A DNA stretch of 55,879 bases, from contig WNKP01000020.1 of NCBI GenBank assembly GCA_009797885.1, positions 1 through 55,879 of the forward strand, read 5' to 3'. Within the stretch, counting starts at the first letter, position 1. Each line of letters starts with the position of its first letter. Positions 25,062 to 34,508 of the stretch are shown here, piece by piece. The notes under the pieces are model-generated. The model was not told the origin of the DNA, did no database searches, and worked only from the letters and a program-made list of their open reading frames with translations. The position numbers were made by a program, and so were the translations under genes. Source of the DNA: Flavobacteriaceae bacterium GF1. GTDB lineage: Bacteria > Bacteroidota > Bacteroidia > Flavobacteriales > Flavobacteriaceae.

Positions 25062-25994
25062 ATGACCCCTATTTTGGTTGCGGAAAACGTTTCAAAGTCC
25101 TTTGGAGAGCATACCGCACTAAGTAATGTTTCCCTAGATATCCCAAAAAATTGCATTTATGGTCTTTTGGGCCCTAATGGAGCGGGGAAGACTACGCTTA
25201 TCCGTATCATCAACCAAATTACGTATCCGGATACCGGGCAGGTGTTCTTTGATGGGGAACCATTGGCCCCAAAACATATTGCCACCATTGGATATTTGCC
25301 TGAAGAACGTGGACTATATAAAAGCATGAAGGTAGGGGAGCAGGCACTATATCTGGCACAACTTAAAGGCCTTTCCAAAGTAGAAGCAAAAAAACGGCTC
25401 AAATACTGGTTTGAACGTCTGGAGATAGGCGATTGGTGGAACAAAAAGATCCAAGAGCTTTCCAAAGGGATGGCACAAAAAATACAGTTCATCGTTACGG
25501 TGCTCCATCAACCCAAACTTCTCATTTTTGATGAACCGTTCAGTGGTTTTGATCCCATCAATGCCAATAGGATAAAGGATGAGATTTTGGAATTGAAAAA
25601 ACAGGGTACCTCCATCATCTTCTCTACCCACCGTATGGAATCTGTGGAAGAACTTTGTGAGTACATCACCCTGATCCATAAATCGCACAAAATTTTGGAA
25701 GGAAAACTGTCCGATATCAAAAAAGCACACAAAAACAATGTTTTTAAAGTAGGATTGCAGGTCAATGGACAGGGGGAGGGGATTTTAAAAGAGCTACAGG
25801 AGCGGTTTCGAATATTGAATCATGTATTTGATCCAAAGGAAAAGCAATTGGACTTTACCCTAAAGCTTCCCTCGGGAGATACTACCGAAGCTTTGGCCCA
25901 TCTCGCCACTAGGGCGAACATCAATCACTTTGAAGAAACCATTCCTACTGCTAATGATATATTTATCCAAACCGTAAAAGCAAAGGGTGAATGA
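25062..25994 (+). CDS. ABC exporter ATP-binding protein (NatA-like)
   Basis: A 310-residue ATPase of the ABC-2 exporter type. Walker A GPNGAGKTT is at 37-45, the signature LSKGMAQ at 133-139 (a KGM variant common in NatA/YhaQ-like proteins), and Walker B LLIFDEP with Asp157-Glu158. A C-terminal accessory domain of about 90 residues follows. It overlaps the permease gene by four bases (ATGA), so they form one transporter. It heads a five-gene run to 30300. The exported substrate is unknown. Confidence 0.93.
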   Translation: MTPILVAENVSKSFGEHTALSNVSLDIPKNCIYGLLGPNGAGKTTLIRIINQITYPDTGQVFFDGEPLAPKHIATIGYLPEERGLYKSMKVGEQALYLAQLKGLSKVEAKKRLKYWFERLEIGDWWNKKIQELSKGMAQKIQFIVTVLHQPKLLIFDEPFSGFDPINANRIKDEILELKKQGTSIIFSTHRMESVEELCEYITLIHKSHKILEGKLSDIKKAHKNNVFKVGLQVNGQGEGILKELQERFRILNHVFDPKEKQLDFTLKLPSGDTTEALAHLATRANINHFEETIPTANDIFIQTVKAKGE

Positions 25995-27328
25995 GCAAAC
26001 TGGGATTGATTGTCAAAAGGGAATATCTTGCCAAGGTTAGGAACAAATCCTTTGTGGTAATGACCTTTTTAAGCCCTATTTTAATGGTGGGCATGGTGGT
26101 TCTTATCGCGTATTTGACCAAAATAAACGACAGTGAAACCCATATTGTTTCGGTATTGAACGACAGCCGATACTTTCATGGCGATTTTCTGCCGGGGGAA
26201 TCGGTTTCGTTTATTGAATTTACGGACATAGCCCTTGAAGAGGCCAAAGATTCCACTCTGGCCCTGCAGTATGACGGTTTACTTCATATCCCTAAATCCA
26301 ATAATCTGGAAGATGCTTCCCAGGCGGCTTTCCTGTATACCAAGGACAATCCAACCAGCCAAGTATTGAATCGATTGGAAGCTATTTTTGAAAATCGTTT
26401 GCGCAAGAACCGATTGGAAAACCTGGGGGTCTCCTCCAAGGAATTTGCCAGTATTGAAAAGGAATATGAGCTTAGGACCGCTACCTTTAAAGGTGAACGG
26501 AACTTAAAGGGAATCAACGAAATAAAGGCGTTTATCGGCGGTGGTTTTGGCTACCTTATTATGATGTTCATTATTATTTACGGTGGATTTGTAATGCGCA
26601 GTGTTATTGAGGAGAAAACCACCCGGATTATTGAAGTGATCATTTCTTCCGTTAAACCGTTTCAACTGATGCTGGGGAAAATCTTAGGGACCTCCTTGGC
26701 GGGTGTCACACAATTTGCCATCTGGATTTTTTCTGCTTCACTGCTGTTGTTTGTGGCTTTGTTGTTGTTTGACATCGATATGGCCGCATTGGGCGGTCAA
26801 GCAGCGATTTCTCCCAGTGGCATGGAAGGCTTACCATCCATACCGGAAGGGGACGACTATATTCAAAAATATGTGAACGAACTTTTCAAGATTCCTTGGC
26901 TCTTATTGTTGTTTTCCTTTGTTATTTACTTTGTACTGGGATATCTCATCTATAGTTCCATTTATGCGGCAATAGGCGCCGCCGTGGATAACGAGACGGA
27001 TACACAGCAATTTATTTTCCCCATTATCCTGCCTTTGATGTTGGCCATTTATGTGGGATTCTTTTCCGTTTTCAGCAATCCACATGGTCCCATAGCCGTT
27101 GGTTTTTCGTTATTTCCCCTTACTTCTCCCATTGTAATGCTAATGCGACTCCCGGGCGGAATTGGGGAAGGTGGTGTTCCATTGTGGCAATTACTACTTA
27201 GTATACTACTTTTGATCATTACGTTTTTGGCCATTGTTTGGCTAGCGGCAAAAATTTACCGGGTGGGTATTTTGATGTACGGCAAAAAACCTTCTTATAA
27301 GGAACTTTATAAATGGCTTAAGTACTAA
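25991..27328 (+). CDS. ABC exporter permease (NatB/YhaP-like)
   Basis: A 445-residue ABC-2 type permease. The first membrane helix (about 20-42) is followed by a large extracytoplasmic domain (about 45-175). A group of five to six helices lies in the C-terminal half, with breaks near 185-205, 228-260, 300-325, 340-360 and 395-425. MRSVIEEKTTRIIEVIISSVKP is the cytoplasmic coupling segment typical of this family. It pairs with the ATPase encoded just before; the next gene starts 2 bases after its stop. Sodium or peptide/antibiotic export is known for relatives, but nothing here decides. Confidence 0.92.
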   Translation: MSKLGLIVKREYLAKVRNKSFVVMTFLSPILMVGMVVLIAYLTKINDSETHIVSVLNDSRYFHGDFLPGESVSFIEFTDIALEEAKDSTLALQYDGLLHIPKSNNLEDASQAAFLYTKDNPTSQVLNRLEAIFENRLRKNRLENLGVSSKEFASIEKEYELRTATFKGERNLKGINEIKAFIGGGFGYLIMMFIIIYGGFVMRSVIEEKTTRIIEVIISSVKPFQLMLGKILGTSLAGVTQFAIWIFSASLLLFVALLLFDIDMAALGGQAAISPSGMEGLPSIPEGDDYIQKYVNELFKIPWLLLLFSFVIYFVLGYLIYSSIYAAIGAAVDNETDTQQFIFPIILPLMLAIYVGFFSVFSNPHGPIAVGFSLFPLTSPIVMLMRLPGGIGEGGVPLWQLLLSILLLIITFLAIVWLAAKIYRVGILMYGKKPSYKELYKWLKY

Positions 27329-27330
27329 GG

Positions 27331-28239
27331 ATGCAGGAGCAGGATAATACCATGAAGGAAATTTTGGAAAAGGACATTTGGGGTTCTGTTCAGGATTTCT
27401 TGAATTGGGGCTTGCATTTGGGCCAAGGGGAGAAGTCCATCCATATTACCGTGGGTTTAGTGCTATTACTGAGCTTTGCATTTATTGCTACCAGTTTTGT
27501 GCTTAAGATGTTACGTAAGCTCTTTACAAGGAAAATGGGGCAAGAGGATAAGCTCAAGTTCATTAGCATCTTTAAGTTCATAAAATATGTGGTCTACCTT
27601 GTGGTGATCTTGGTGACGATGAGTGCGGCGGGCATCAATGTCACGGTCATTCTTACGGCATCGGCAGCGCTTTTCGTTGGTCTGGGATTGGCATTACAAG
27701 AACTATTCCAGGATATCATTGCCGGAATCCTGATCATGGTGGACAAATCGCTTCAGGTTGGGGACATTGTGGATGTAGATGGAAAAATTGGCAAAGTGTT
27801 CGAAATAAAATTGCGAACGACCCGCGCAATTACAAGGGATGATAAAATCGTCATCATCCCAAACCACAAATTCATTAGCAATACCATTTATAATTTTACG
27901 CAAAACCACAAGACCACACGGGAAAATGTAAAGGTTGGTGTGGCTTATGGCAGCAATGTGGAGTTGGTTACCCGTTTATTGGAGGAGGCCGTTTTGGAGA
28001 GGGCCGGGGTATTGAAAAACCCAAAACCCTTTGTGCTTTTTGAGGATTTTGGGGATTCTGCGCTCTTATTCTCCATTAATTTTTTTATCAATGATAGTTT
28101 TAGCGACCCTAGAATAAAAAGCGATATTCGTTATGCCATAGATAGGAAATTTAGGGCCAATAACGTTACCATACCTTTTCCACAAAGGGATGTACATCTT
28201 TTTCAACATAACCCGAAACCTACATCCTTAAACCCGTGA
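27331..28239 (+). CDS. Small-conductance mechanosensitive channel (MscS family)
   Basis: A 302-residue MscS-type channel that releases solutes on hypo-osmotic shock. The first helices are near 45-65 and 85-105. The pore helix region reads SAALFVGLGLALQELFQDIIAGILIM (about 111-136), with the Gly/Ala pattern of TM3. The cytoplasmic beta domain follows with GDIVDVDGKIGKVFEI and IIPNHKFISNTIYNF. It starts 2 bases after the permease stop and ends 6 bases before the barrel gene, so it belongs to the same operon. Confidence 0.94.
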   Translation: MQEQDNTMKEILEKDIWGSVQDFLNWGLHLGQGEKSIHITVGLVLLLSFAFIATSFVLKMLRKLFTRKMGQEDKLKFISIFKFIKYVVYLVVILVTMSAAGINVTVILTASAALFVGLGLALQELFQDIIAGILIMVDKSLQVGDIVDVDGKIGKVFEIKLRTTRAITRDDKIVIIPNHKFISNTIYNFTQNHKTTRENVKVGVAYGSNVELVTRLLEEAVLERAGVLKNPKPFVLFEDFGDSALLFSINFFINDSFSDPRIKSDIRYAIDRKFRANNVTIPFPQRDVHLFQHNPKPTSLNP

Positions 28240-28245
28240 CATAGG

Positions 28246-29127
28246 ATGACCAAAAAACAGTGTTCGCTATTTTCCATCCTGTTTTTATGTGCCAAATGTG
28301 CCATAGTAAATGCCCAAAGTACGGATTTGTTCCGATTGGAATATCTGAGAATACCGGAAAACAATACGGGAATAAACACCTCTAGATATCGCGCCTTGGT
28401 CAATGTTCCCTTTAAGATCAACCAAAAAGATTATTTGATCCTGGGAGCCGAATACAATGAGTTTGATATAGAATTTAGAAAGGAAACACCCTTTAACAAG
28501 GATGAAATAGAGCAGCTTCACATTGCGGACTTCAATCTGGGCTATATCACCAAATGGAACGAGAATTGGAGACTGGTGGGTATCGTAACGCCGCGATTGG
28601 CCTCAAATTTAAAAGGGGGAATCAGTTCCGATGACTTTTTCTTCAACGCCACCGCATCCCTTTGGAAAGAAGCAAAGGACGTGGAAAAACCTTACCGTAT
28701 TGTCCTGGGGCTTGCTTTTAACAGTACTACAGGAATTCCCATACCACTGCCATTGGTAAGCTATTATCGTAGGTTTCATCCCAAATGGTCCTATACCCTT
28801 GGTATACCAAGGGCCAATTTTAGGTATCATATTTCGGATGGGCATACCCTTCAATTAGCATTGTTGTTGGACGGTTATTTTATAAATGTCCAGGACGATA
28901 TTGAGCTTCCCGATAATAATGTGGGATCCCGGATTTCATTGTCGGCTTTGGTCGCAACACTCGGGTATCAATACAATATCAATAAGAATATGGCCTTTTA
29001 TGCCAATTTTGGACGTTCATTGATTTTGGACAGTACATTGCGTGATGATAATCGTAATGACGTATTTTTATTGAATAATGAAGCGAATCTGTTCCTCAGG
29101 GGAGGATTTAGAATATCCATTTTTTAA
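28246..29127 (+). CDS. Outer-membrane beta-barrel protein, DUF6268-like
   Basis: A 293-residue protein with a signal peptide (about 1-24, ending in VNAQ). A barrel-like body of amphipathic strands ends in the aromatic residue of GGFRISIF, a typical C-terminal barrel signal. It resembles the DUF6268 family of flavobacterial outer-membrane proteins, named from memory with moderate certainty. It lies inside the five-gene run, 6 bases after the MscS gene and 9 before the response regulator. Confidence 0.75.
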   Translation: MTKKQCSLFSILFLCAKCAIVNAQSTDLFRLEYLRIPENNTGINTSRYRALVNVPFKINQKDYLILGAEYNEFDIEFRKETPFNKDEIEQLHIADFNLGYITKWNENWRLVGIVTPRLASNLKGGISSDDFFFNATASLWKEAKDVEKPYRIVLGLAFNSTTGIPIPLPLVSYYRRFHPKWSYTLGIPRANFRYHISDGHTLQLALLLDGYFINVQDDIELPDNNVGSRISLSALVATLGYQYNINKNMAFYANFGRSLILDSTLRDDNRNDVFLLNNEANLFLRGGFRISIF

Positions 29128-29136
29128 AAACAGTTT

Positions 29137-30300
29137 ATGTCTAAAATATTGGTCATTGAAGATGAAGCAGCCATTAGGCGGGTTTTGGTAAAAATATTAT
29201 CGGAAGAAAATGATGCCTATCAAGTGTCTGAAGCAGAAGACGGTGCAAAGGGGTTGGAAATATTAAAAAAAGATGATTTTGACCTTGTCATGTGCGACAT
29301 TAAAATGCCCAAAATGGACGGTGTAGAAGTATTGGAGGCAGCTAAGAAGGAAAAACCGGAAATTCCTTTCATCATGATTTCCGGTCATGGTGATCTGGAC
29401 ACGGCAGTGAATACCATGCGCCTGGGAGCTTTTGACTATATCTCCAAACCACCGGATTTGAACCGCCTGTTGACTACCGTGCGAAATGCTTTGGACAAAA
29501 AGGAATTGGTAGCTGAAAATAAAATCCTGAAAAAAAAGGTCAGCAAAAACTATGAAATGGTTGGTAATAGCCCGGCCATTGGGGGCATTAAAGGGATAAT
29601 AGACAAAGTTGCCCCAACCGATGCCCGTGTACTGATTACGGGTTCCAATGGCACGGGCAAGGAATTGGTTGCCCATTGGGTTCACCAAAAAAGCCACCGT
29701 TCCAATGCGCCGTTTATTGAAGTGAATTGTGCCGCCATTCCGTCAGAATTGATAGAGAGTGAATTGTTCGGTCATGTAAAAGGGGCTTTCACCTCTGCAG
29801 TAAAAGATCGTGCCGGCAAGTTTGAAGCCGCCAATAAGGGCACTATTTTTCTTGATGAGATTGGGGATATGAGCCTTTCTGCCCAAGCAAAGGTATTGCG
29901 GGCGTTACAAGAGAACAAAATTTCCCGTGTAGGCTCCGATAAGGACATCAAAGTGGATGTCCGCGTCCTTGCCGCCACCAATAAAGATTTAAAAAAGGAG
30001 ATCAAGGAAGGTAAGTTCCGGGAAGATCTATACCATAGATTGGCAGTAATCCTTATTCAGGTTCCCTCCCTGAATGAACGAAGGGAGGATATTCCTTTGC
30101 TTATTGAGTTCTTTTCCAAAAAGATTGGAGATGAACAAGGGTCCGTACCAAAGGTCTTTTCAGCTAAAGCCGTGGAGCTGTTAAAGGGCTATGATTGGAC
30201 GGGTAATGTGCGTGAATTGCGCAATGTTGTAGAACGATTGATTATCCTTGGGGGTGAGGAAGTAAGTGAGGATGATGTAAAGCTGTTCGCCAGTAAGTAA
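29137..30300 (+). CDS. Sigma-54-dependent response regulator lacking a DNA-binding domain
   Basis: NtrC-type regulator of 387 residues. The receiver domain (1-120) has the phospho-acceptor Asp54. The AAA+ domain (about 140-365) carries Walker A GSNGTGKE (169-176), Walker B FLDE (238-241) and the arginine-finger region REDLYHRL (295-302). The sigma-54 contact loop reads GAFTSA (216-221) instead of GAFTGA. Only 22 residues follow the AAA+ core, so the Fis-type helix-turn-helix is missing and the protein must act from solution, as FlgR and CtcC do. No histidine kinase is adjacent. It is the last gene of the operon, and its stop abuts the next minus-strand gene. Confidence 0.93.
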   Translation: MSKILVIEDEAAIRRVLVKILSEENDAYQVSEAEDGAKGLEILKKDDFDLVMCDIKMPKMDGVEVLEAAKKEKPEIPFIMISGHGDLDTAVNTMRLGAFDYISKPPDLNRLLTTVRNALDKKELVAENKILKKKVSKNYEMVGNSPAIGGIKGIIDKVAPTDARVLITGSNGTGKELVAHWVHQKSHRSNAPFIEVNCAAIPSELIESELFGHVKGAFTSAVKDRAGKFEAANKGTIFLDEIGDMSLSAQAKVLRALQENKISRVGSDKDIKVDVRVLAATNKDLKKEIKEGKFREDLYHRLAVILIQVPSLNERREDIPLLIEFFSKKIGDEQGSVPKVFSAKAVELLKGYDWTGNVRELRNVVERLIILGGEEVSEDDVKLFASK

Positions 30301-30301
30301 T

Positions 30302-31018
30302 TTAGTTTTTTTGGCAACCCTCCAACTTCAATAGGGCGTCCAAGGCTATGGTCCTAACTTCCAAATGGTATTTGTGCTGTGCCTGGGTCAGGGTCTTTCG
30401 TTCCAAATGCGCGTTGGATTTGCTAACAATTCTGTTTATAAAGCTAAAGGCGTCCTCACAATCCACATAGTTCACCACGGCATCCAAGGAGTTTTCAAAC
30501 TCTGCCAAGCTCTTCTCCATCGTCCGTTGGAGCTGTTTCGCCGGGGTCAATAGAATCCCTCCCTGTTCGTTAAGCACTTCCTTGGTGTTCATGACCAAAA
30601 TATCGTCTCCATAATTACTGGTGTATTCCTCTTCGAACCTTTTTAAGGCATCAATGGCGACCAAGGTGTTTTGCAGGGCAAGTTTTAAATAGCTCTTTGA
30701 GTCCTCCAAAGACTTTGAACGTGTTGCGTTCTTCAGGTGCATTTCGGCATCCTTGACTGTTTTCAATGCGGGCTCACACCCACAATCACTAAAATTGGCC
30801 CTCGCTTTCTCCATACCGTTCAATGCTTTAAAGGCATGGTATCTGGCCATTTCCAATGAATTTGTCTTAAGTGCCGTCTGTGTGTGTTTTTTAATGGAAA
30901 GCGCATCAACGTTAGCCAACTGACAGGCGTTGATGGTCGTAAAGGAAAGTGCCAATAGCAGTCCTAAAAGCCCAAGAATTATGCCCAAAATGGGCAATAT
31001 CTTCTGATAGGATTTCAT
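30302..31018 (-). CDS. Hypothetical membrane-anchored helical protein
   Basis: A 238-residue protein with an N-terminal hydrophobic helix (about 9-28), which acts as anchor or uncleaved signal. A long helical, Ala/Leu/Lys-rich periplasmic domain follows. Paired cysteines in FSDCGCEPAL (about 76-85) and single ones later (CEDAF, EGCQ) are notable. No family recognised. It is convergent with the sigma-54 regulator, with one base between the two stops, and divergent from the PPK2 gene. Confidence 0.65.
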   Translation of the reverse strand: MKSYQKILPILGIILGLLGLLLALSFTTINACQLANVDALSIKKHTQTALKTNSLEMARYHAFKALNGMEKARANFSDCGCEPALKTVKDAEMHLKNATRSKSLEDSKSYLKLALQNTLVAIDALKRFEEEYTSNYGDDILVMNTKEVLNEQGGILLTPAKQLQRTMEKSLAEFENSLDAVVNYVDCEDAFSFINRIVSKSNAHLERKTLTQAQHKYHLEVRTIALDALLKLEGCQKN

Positions 31019-31187
31019 ATGGTACGATTTGGTTCCATAAAATTAGCTGATACCACGGCTTGGGATGAAATTCCATCGGCGAAAAACAACTTTTTACTAC
31101 AAAAGGGGAAAATTGATCAATATTTCGATAAACGGCAATAGGTATATCAGTTGCCACCTGCTCTTAAAAATGTGTATATTTCAAGTT

Positions 31188-32072
31188 ATGGAAGAAATCA
31201 ATAGCGATAAATACAAAGTCAAGGGTCCCACCGTATTGTCCAATATACCTACCTTGGAGGATTTTGGTAAGACCAGCAAGGAACTTAAAAAGGAATTGGA
31301 AAGTGTCAGCGAAGAACTGGCCGATTTTCAAGATACACTTTATTCCCACGGGAAGTATGGGGTATTGGTCTGTCTACAAGGCATGGATACTGCCGGTAAG
31401 GACAGTTTGATCCGTGAAGTTTTTAAGGAGTTGAATGCGAGGGGAGTGGTGGTGCACAGCTTCAAAGTACCAAGTAAACTAGAATTACGTCACGACTATC
31501 TATGGCGCCATTATATTGCACTACCAGAGCGCGGGAAGTTCAGTGTTTTTAATAGAACACATTATGAAAATGTCCTGGTTACCAAGGTCCATCCCCATTA
31601 TATTTTAGGGGAAAACATACCAGGGATTGACAGTATGGACGATATCAATGATGCATTCTGGGAAAAACGTTACCGACAAATCAATGATTTTGAGCGCCAC
31701 ATTGCCGAAAATGGCACGATTATCTTCAAATTCTTCCTTCATCTTTCAAAAGAGGAACAACGCCAACGTTTATTGCGAAGACTTCGGTTGCGAAGAAAGA
31801 ACTGGAAGTTTTCCCCTGGTGACCTGAAGGAGCGAAAACTATGGGACAGCTATCAAAAATGCTATGAGGAAGCCATTAATAAAACCTCCAGGGAACATGC
31901 CCCTTGGTATATTGTTCCAGCAGATGATAAAAGGGCAGCCCGTGTTATTGTCGCTTCCATTTTGTTGGAATCGTTAAAAAAATATAAAGATGTAAAAGAA
32001 CCGGAATTAGATGGTGAAATAAAAGCTAACTTAGAATCCTTCAAGCAACAACTGGAAAAAGAAAACGAATGA
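31188..32072 (+). CDS. Polyphosphate kinase 2 family protein
   Basis: Transfers phosphate between polyphosphate and nucleotides. The ATG at 31188 is preferred because the upstream extension (to 31065) shows no family features; this gives 294 residues. Walker A is GMDTAGKDS (65-73). The PPK2 blocks HDYLWRHYIALPERGKF and FNRTHYENVLVTKVHP follow, with the lid segment FLHLSKEEQRQRLLRRL. These motifs resemble class III PPK2 enzymes, which phosphorylate both NMPs and NDPs, though the class call is inference. The stop overlaps the next gene's start by four bases (ATGA). Confidence 0.9.
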   Translation: MEEINSDKYKVKGPTVLSNIPTLEDFGKTSKELKKELESVSEELADFQDTLYSHGKYGVLVCLQGMDTAGKDSLIREVFKELNARGVVVHSFKVPSKLELRHDYLWRHYIALPERGKFSVFNRTHYENVLVTKVHPHYILGENIPGIDSMDDINDAFWEKRYRQINDFERHIAENGTIIFKFFLHLSKEEQRQRLLRRLRLRRKNWKFSPGDLKERKLWDSYQKCYEEAINKTSREHAPWYIVPADDKRAARVIVASILLESLKKYKDVKEPELDGEIKANLESFKQQLEKENE

Positions 32073-33469
32073 ACCCAAGAATGCTCCTTGTCCTTTTTTT
32101 TAGCTGTACGTTGTTCCTACAGGCACAGTCAGAAGATGAGAAACAATTAAAGGCCATTTATGATATGGCACTTACCGATGGAAAGGCCTATGACTGGTTA
32201 AATTATCTTTCCAACCAAATAGGGGGGCGTTTATCCGGCTCGGTACAGGCACAGGAGGCTATTGAGTATACAAAACGTCAAATGGATTCCCTGGGGCTGG
32301 ACAGGGTATGGTTGCAACCCGTTATGGTACCCAAGTGGGTAAGGGGTACCCCGGAATTCGCCTATATTGAAACACGACCCGGTATAACCACCAATGTTCC
32401 CATCTGTGCTTTGGGAGGTTCCGTGGCAACGCCAGATGGAGGTTTAAAGGCCAGTATTGTTGAAGTACAGGGCATTGAAGATTTGGAAAAGTTGGGAAGG
32501 GAAAAGATCGAGGGAAAAATAGTCTTCTACAATCGTCCTATGGATCCTACCCAAATCAGTACTTTTAGTGCGTATTCCAGCTGTGTGGACCAACGCTATT
32601 CCGGAGCTGCGGAAGCCGGGAAATACGGTGCACGGGGCGTAATCGTACGTTCCATGAACCTTAGACTGGATGATTATCCGCATACAGGGGCAATGAGCTA
32701 CGGGGATACACCGGTGGAAAGCCGTATTCCTGCCGCCGCCATTAGCACCAATGGAGCGGAACTCCTGAGCACAACACTAAAATTGAATCCGGAAATTAAA
32801 TTTTTCTTCAAGCAAAGCTGTAAACAATATCCAGATGTACAATCGTATAACGTAATCGGTGAGATTCGAGGTTCTGAATATCCCAATGAAATCATGATTG
32901 TTGGGGGCCATTTGGACTCTTGGGACTTAGGGGATGGTTCCCATGACGATGGAGCCGGGGTTGTCCAGAGTATGGATGTATTGCGGTTGATCAAGGCCAA
33001 TGGTTATCGGCCCAAACGCACCATTAGGGCCGTACTTTTTATGAATGAGGAAAATGGATTGCGTGGTGGGAAAAAATATGCCGAAGTGGCGAGGCAAAAA
33101 AATGAAACCCATGTATTTGCACTTGAAAGTGATGCTGGGGGATTTACCCCAAGGGGTTTTTCTTTTGAATGTACGGATGAAAACTTTGAACAGATTGAAG
33201 GATGGAAATCCCTTTTTGAACCCTATTTAATACATATGTTCGTTCGCGGAGGGAGTGGGGCAGATGTAGGACCCTTACGGGATGAAAATATTGTACTGTC
33301 CGGTTTACGACCCGATAGCCAGCGCTACTTTGACCACCACCATGCAGAAAACGATACTTTTGAACATGTAAATAAACGGGAGTTGGAATTGGGAGCGGCC
33401 ACAATGACCAGTTTGGTGTATTTAATGGACAAGTATGGAACGGTAAAACCAAAAAAGGTAAAAGGATAG
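32069..33469 (+). CDS. Secreted M28 family zinc aminopeptidase/carboxypeptidase
   Basis: A 466-residue co-catalytic zinc peptidase of the M28 family (carboxypeptidase Q-like). The signal peptide is 1-20. A PA domain insert occupies about 120-230. The metal and catalytic residues are visible: His281 and Asp283 in GGHLDSWDLG, Asp293 in SHDDGAG, Glu327/Glu328 in MNEENG, Asp355 in ESDAGG and His near 424 in DHHHAEND. It is exported to the periplasm or outside. It overlaps PPK2 by four bases but the shared role is not obvious. Confidence 0.92.
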   Translation: MNPRMLLVLFFSCTLFLQAQSEDEKQLKAIYDMALTDGKAYDWLNYLSNQIGGRLSGSVQAQEAIEYTKRQMDSLGLDRVWLQPVMVPKWVRGTPEFAYIETRPGITTNVPICALGGSVATPDGGLKASIVEVQGIEDLEKLGREKIEGKIVFYNRPMDPTQISTFSAYSSCVDQRYSGAAEAGKYGARGVIVRSMNLRLDDYPHTGAMSYGDTPVESRIPAAAISTNGAELLSTTLKLNPEIKFFFKQSCKQYPDVQSYNVIGEIRGSEYPNEIMIVGGHLDSWDLGDGSHDDGAGVVQSMDVLRLIKANGYRPKRTIRAVLFMNEENGLRGGKKYAEVARQKNETHVFALESDAGGFTPRGFSFECTDENFEQIEGWKSLFEPYLIHMFVRGGSGADVGPLRDENIVLSGLRPDSQRYFDHHHAENDTFEHVNKRELELGAATMTSLVYLMDKYGTVKPKKVKG

Positions 33470-33489
33470 CTCCTTTCGTCCGCAAGCCT

Positions 33490-33497
33490 TACTTTTG
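33490..33497 (+). promoter_or_regulatory. Candidate -7 box for the prolyl isomerase gene
   Basis: TACTTTTG fits TAnnTTTG, 20 bases before the ATG at 33518. No clear TTG at -33. Confidence 0.5.
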
Positions 33498-33517
33498 CAG
33501 CCTTAAATCAAGAAATT

Positions 33518-34450
33518 ATGCAAGACGGTATCTACGCTAAATTCAATACCACCAAAGGTGAAATCCTCGTAAAGCTTACTCATGATAAAACCCCAGGGAC
33601 CGTGGGGAATTTTGTGGCCCTGGCCGAGGGAACCTTGGAAAACAGTGCCAAACCCCAAGGGGAACCTTACTATGACGGATTAAAATTCCATCGTGTCATT
33701 CCAGACTTTATGATTCAGGGAGGATGTCCACAAGGTACGGGAACAGGGAGTCCAGGTTATCAGTTCGAAGATGAATTTCACGATGATTTAAAACATGATG
33801 GTCCTGGGGTGCTTTCCATGGCAAACGCCGGCCCTGGTACCAATGGAAGCCAGTTTTTCATTACCCATGTAGCCACTCCCTGGTTAAACAACAAGCATAC
33901 CGTTTTCGGACATGTGGCCCACGGACAGGAAGTGGTGGATGCCATTGCGCAAGGAGACGGGATTGAATCCCTACAAATAGTAAGGGTTGGTGAAGAAGCA
34001 GAAAAATGGAATGCTATTGAAGCCTTTAGGACTTTTGATGGAGAACGTGAAAAGCGTGAAGCGGAGAAAAAAGCAAAAGCCGAGGCAGCAATGGAAAAAC
34101 TAGCTGCTGGTTTCGACAGAACCGATTCCGGGCTTCGCTATAAAATCATTCAGAAGGGGGATGGAGCAAAAGCAGAGAAAGGTAAGACGGTCGCCGTACA
34201 CTACGAAGGAAGTTTGGATAATGGACAGGTCTTTGATTCATCCTACAGCAGAAAGGAACCGATAGCGTTCCCGTTGGGAACAGGACAGGTAATCCCGGGT
34301 TGGGATGAAGGTATTGCCCTTTTGCAAGTGGGGGACAAAGCCCGTTTTGTCATTCCTTCAAATCTTGCTTACGGGAGTCGCGGGGCTGGTGGTGTCATTC
34401 CTCCAAACGCCACATTGATATTCGATGTTGAACTAATGTCGGTCAAATAG
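33518..34450 (+). CDS. Dual-domain peptidyl-prolyl isomerase, cyclophilin-FKBP fusion
   Basis: A 310-residue cytoplasmic protein joining two unrelated prolyl isomerase folds. The cyclophilin domain is about 1-165, with [13 protein letters not shown] carrying the catalytic Arg and NGSQFFIT further on. A charged helical linker is about 165-200. The FKBP domain is about 205-310, with [19 protein letters not shown] and [29 protein letters not shown]. No signal peptide is present. Cyclophilin-FKBP fusions (CFBP) are described for Flavobacterium, so this is a lineage trait. It has its own promoter box and a strong terminator. Confidence 0.95.
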   Translation: MQDGIYAKFNTTKGEILVKLTHDKTPGTVGNFVALAEGTLENSAKPQGEPYYDGLKFHRVIPDFMIQGGCPQGTGTGSPGYQFEDEFHDDLKHDGPGVLSMANAGPGTNGSQFFITHVATPWLNNKHTVFGHVAHGQEVVDAIAQGDGIESLQIVRVGEEAEKWNAIEAFRTFDGEREKREAEKKAKAEAAMEKLAAGFDRTDSGLRYKIIQKGDGAKAEKGKTVAVHYEGSLDNGQVFDSSYSRKEPIAFPLGTGQVIPGWDEGIALLQVGDKARFVIPSNLAYGSRGAGGVIPPNATLIFDVELMSVK

Positions 34451-34483
34451 GGATTTTGGTACAAAAATCCTTGCTTTATAAAG

Positions 34484-34507
34484 AAAGCTCCTGATATCGG
34501 GAGCTTT
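34484..34507. terminator. Bidirectional terminator
   Basis: AAAGCTCC (34484-34491) and GGAGCTTT (34500-34507) form an 8-bp stem around TGATATCG, followed by TTTTTTATT on the plus strand. It ends the prolyl isomerase gene. Read on the minus strand it comes directly after the stop of the 27-residue protein (34509), so it can serve both. Confidence 0.8.
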
Positions 34508-34508
34508 T

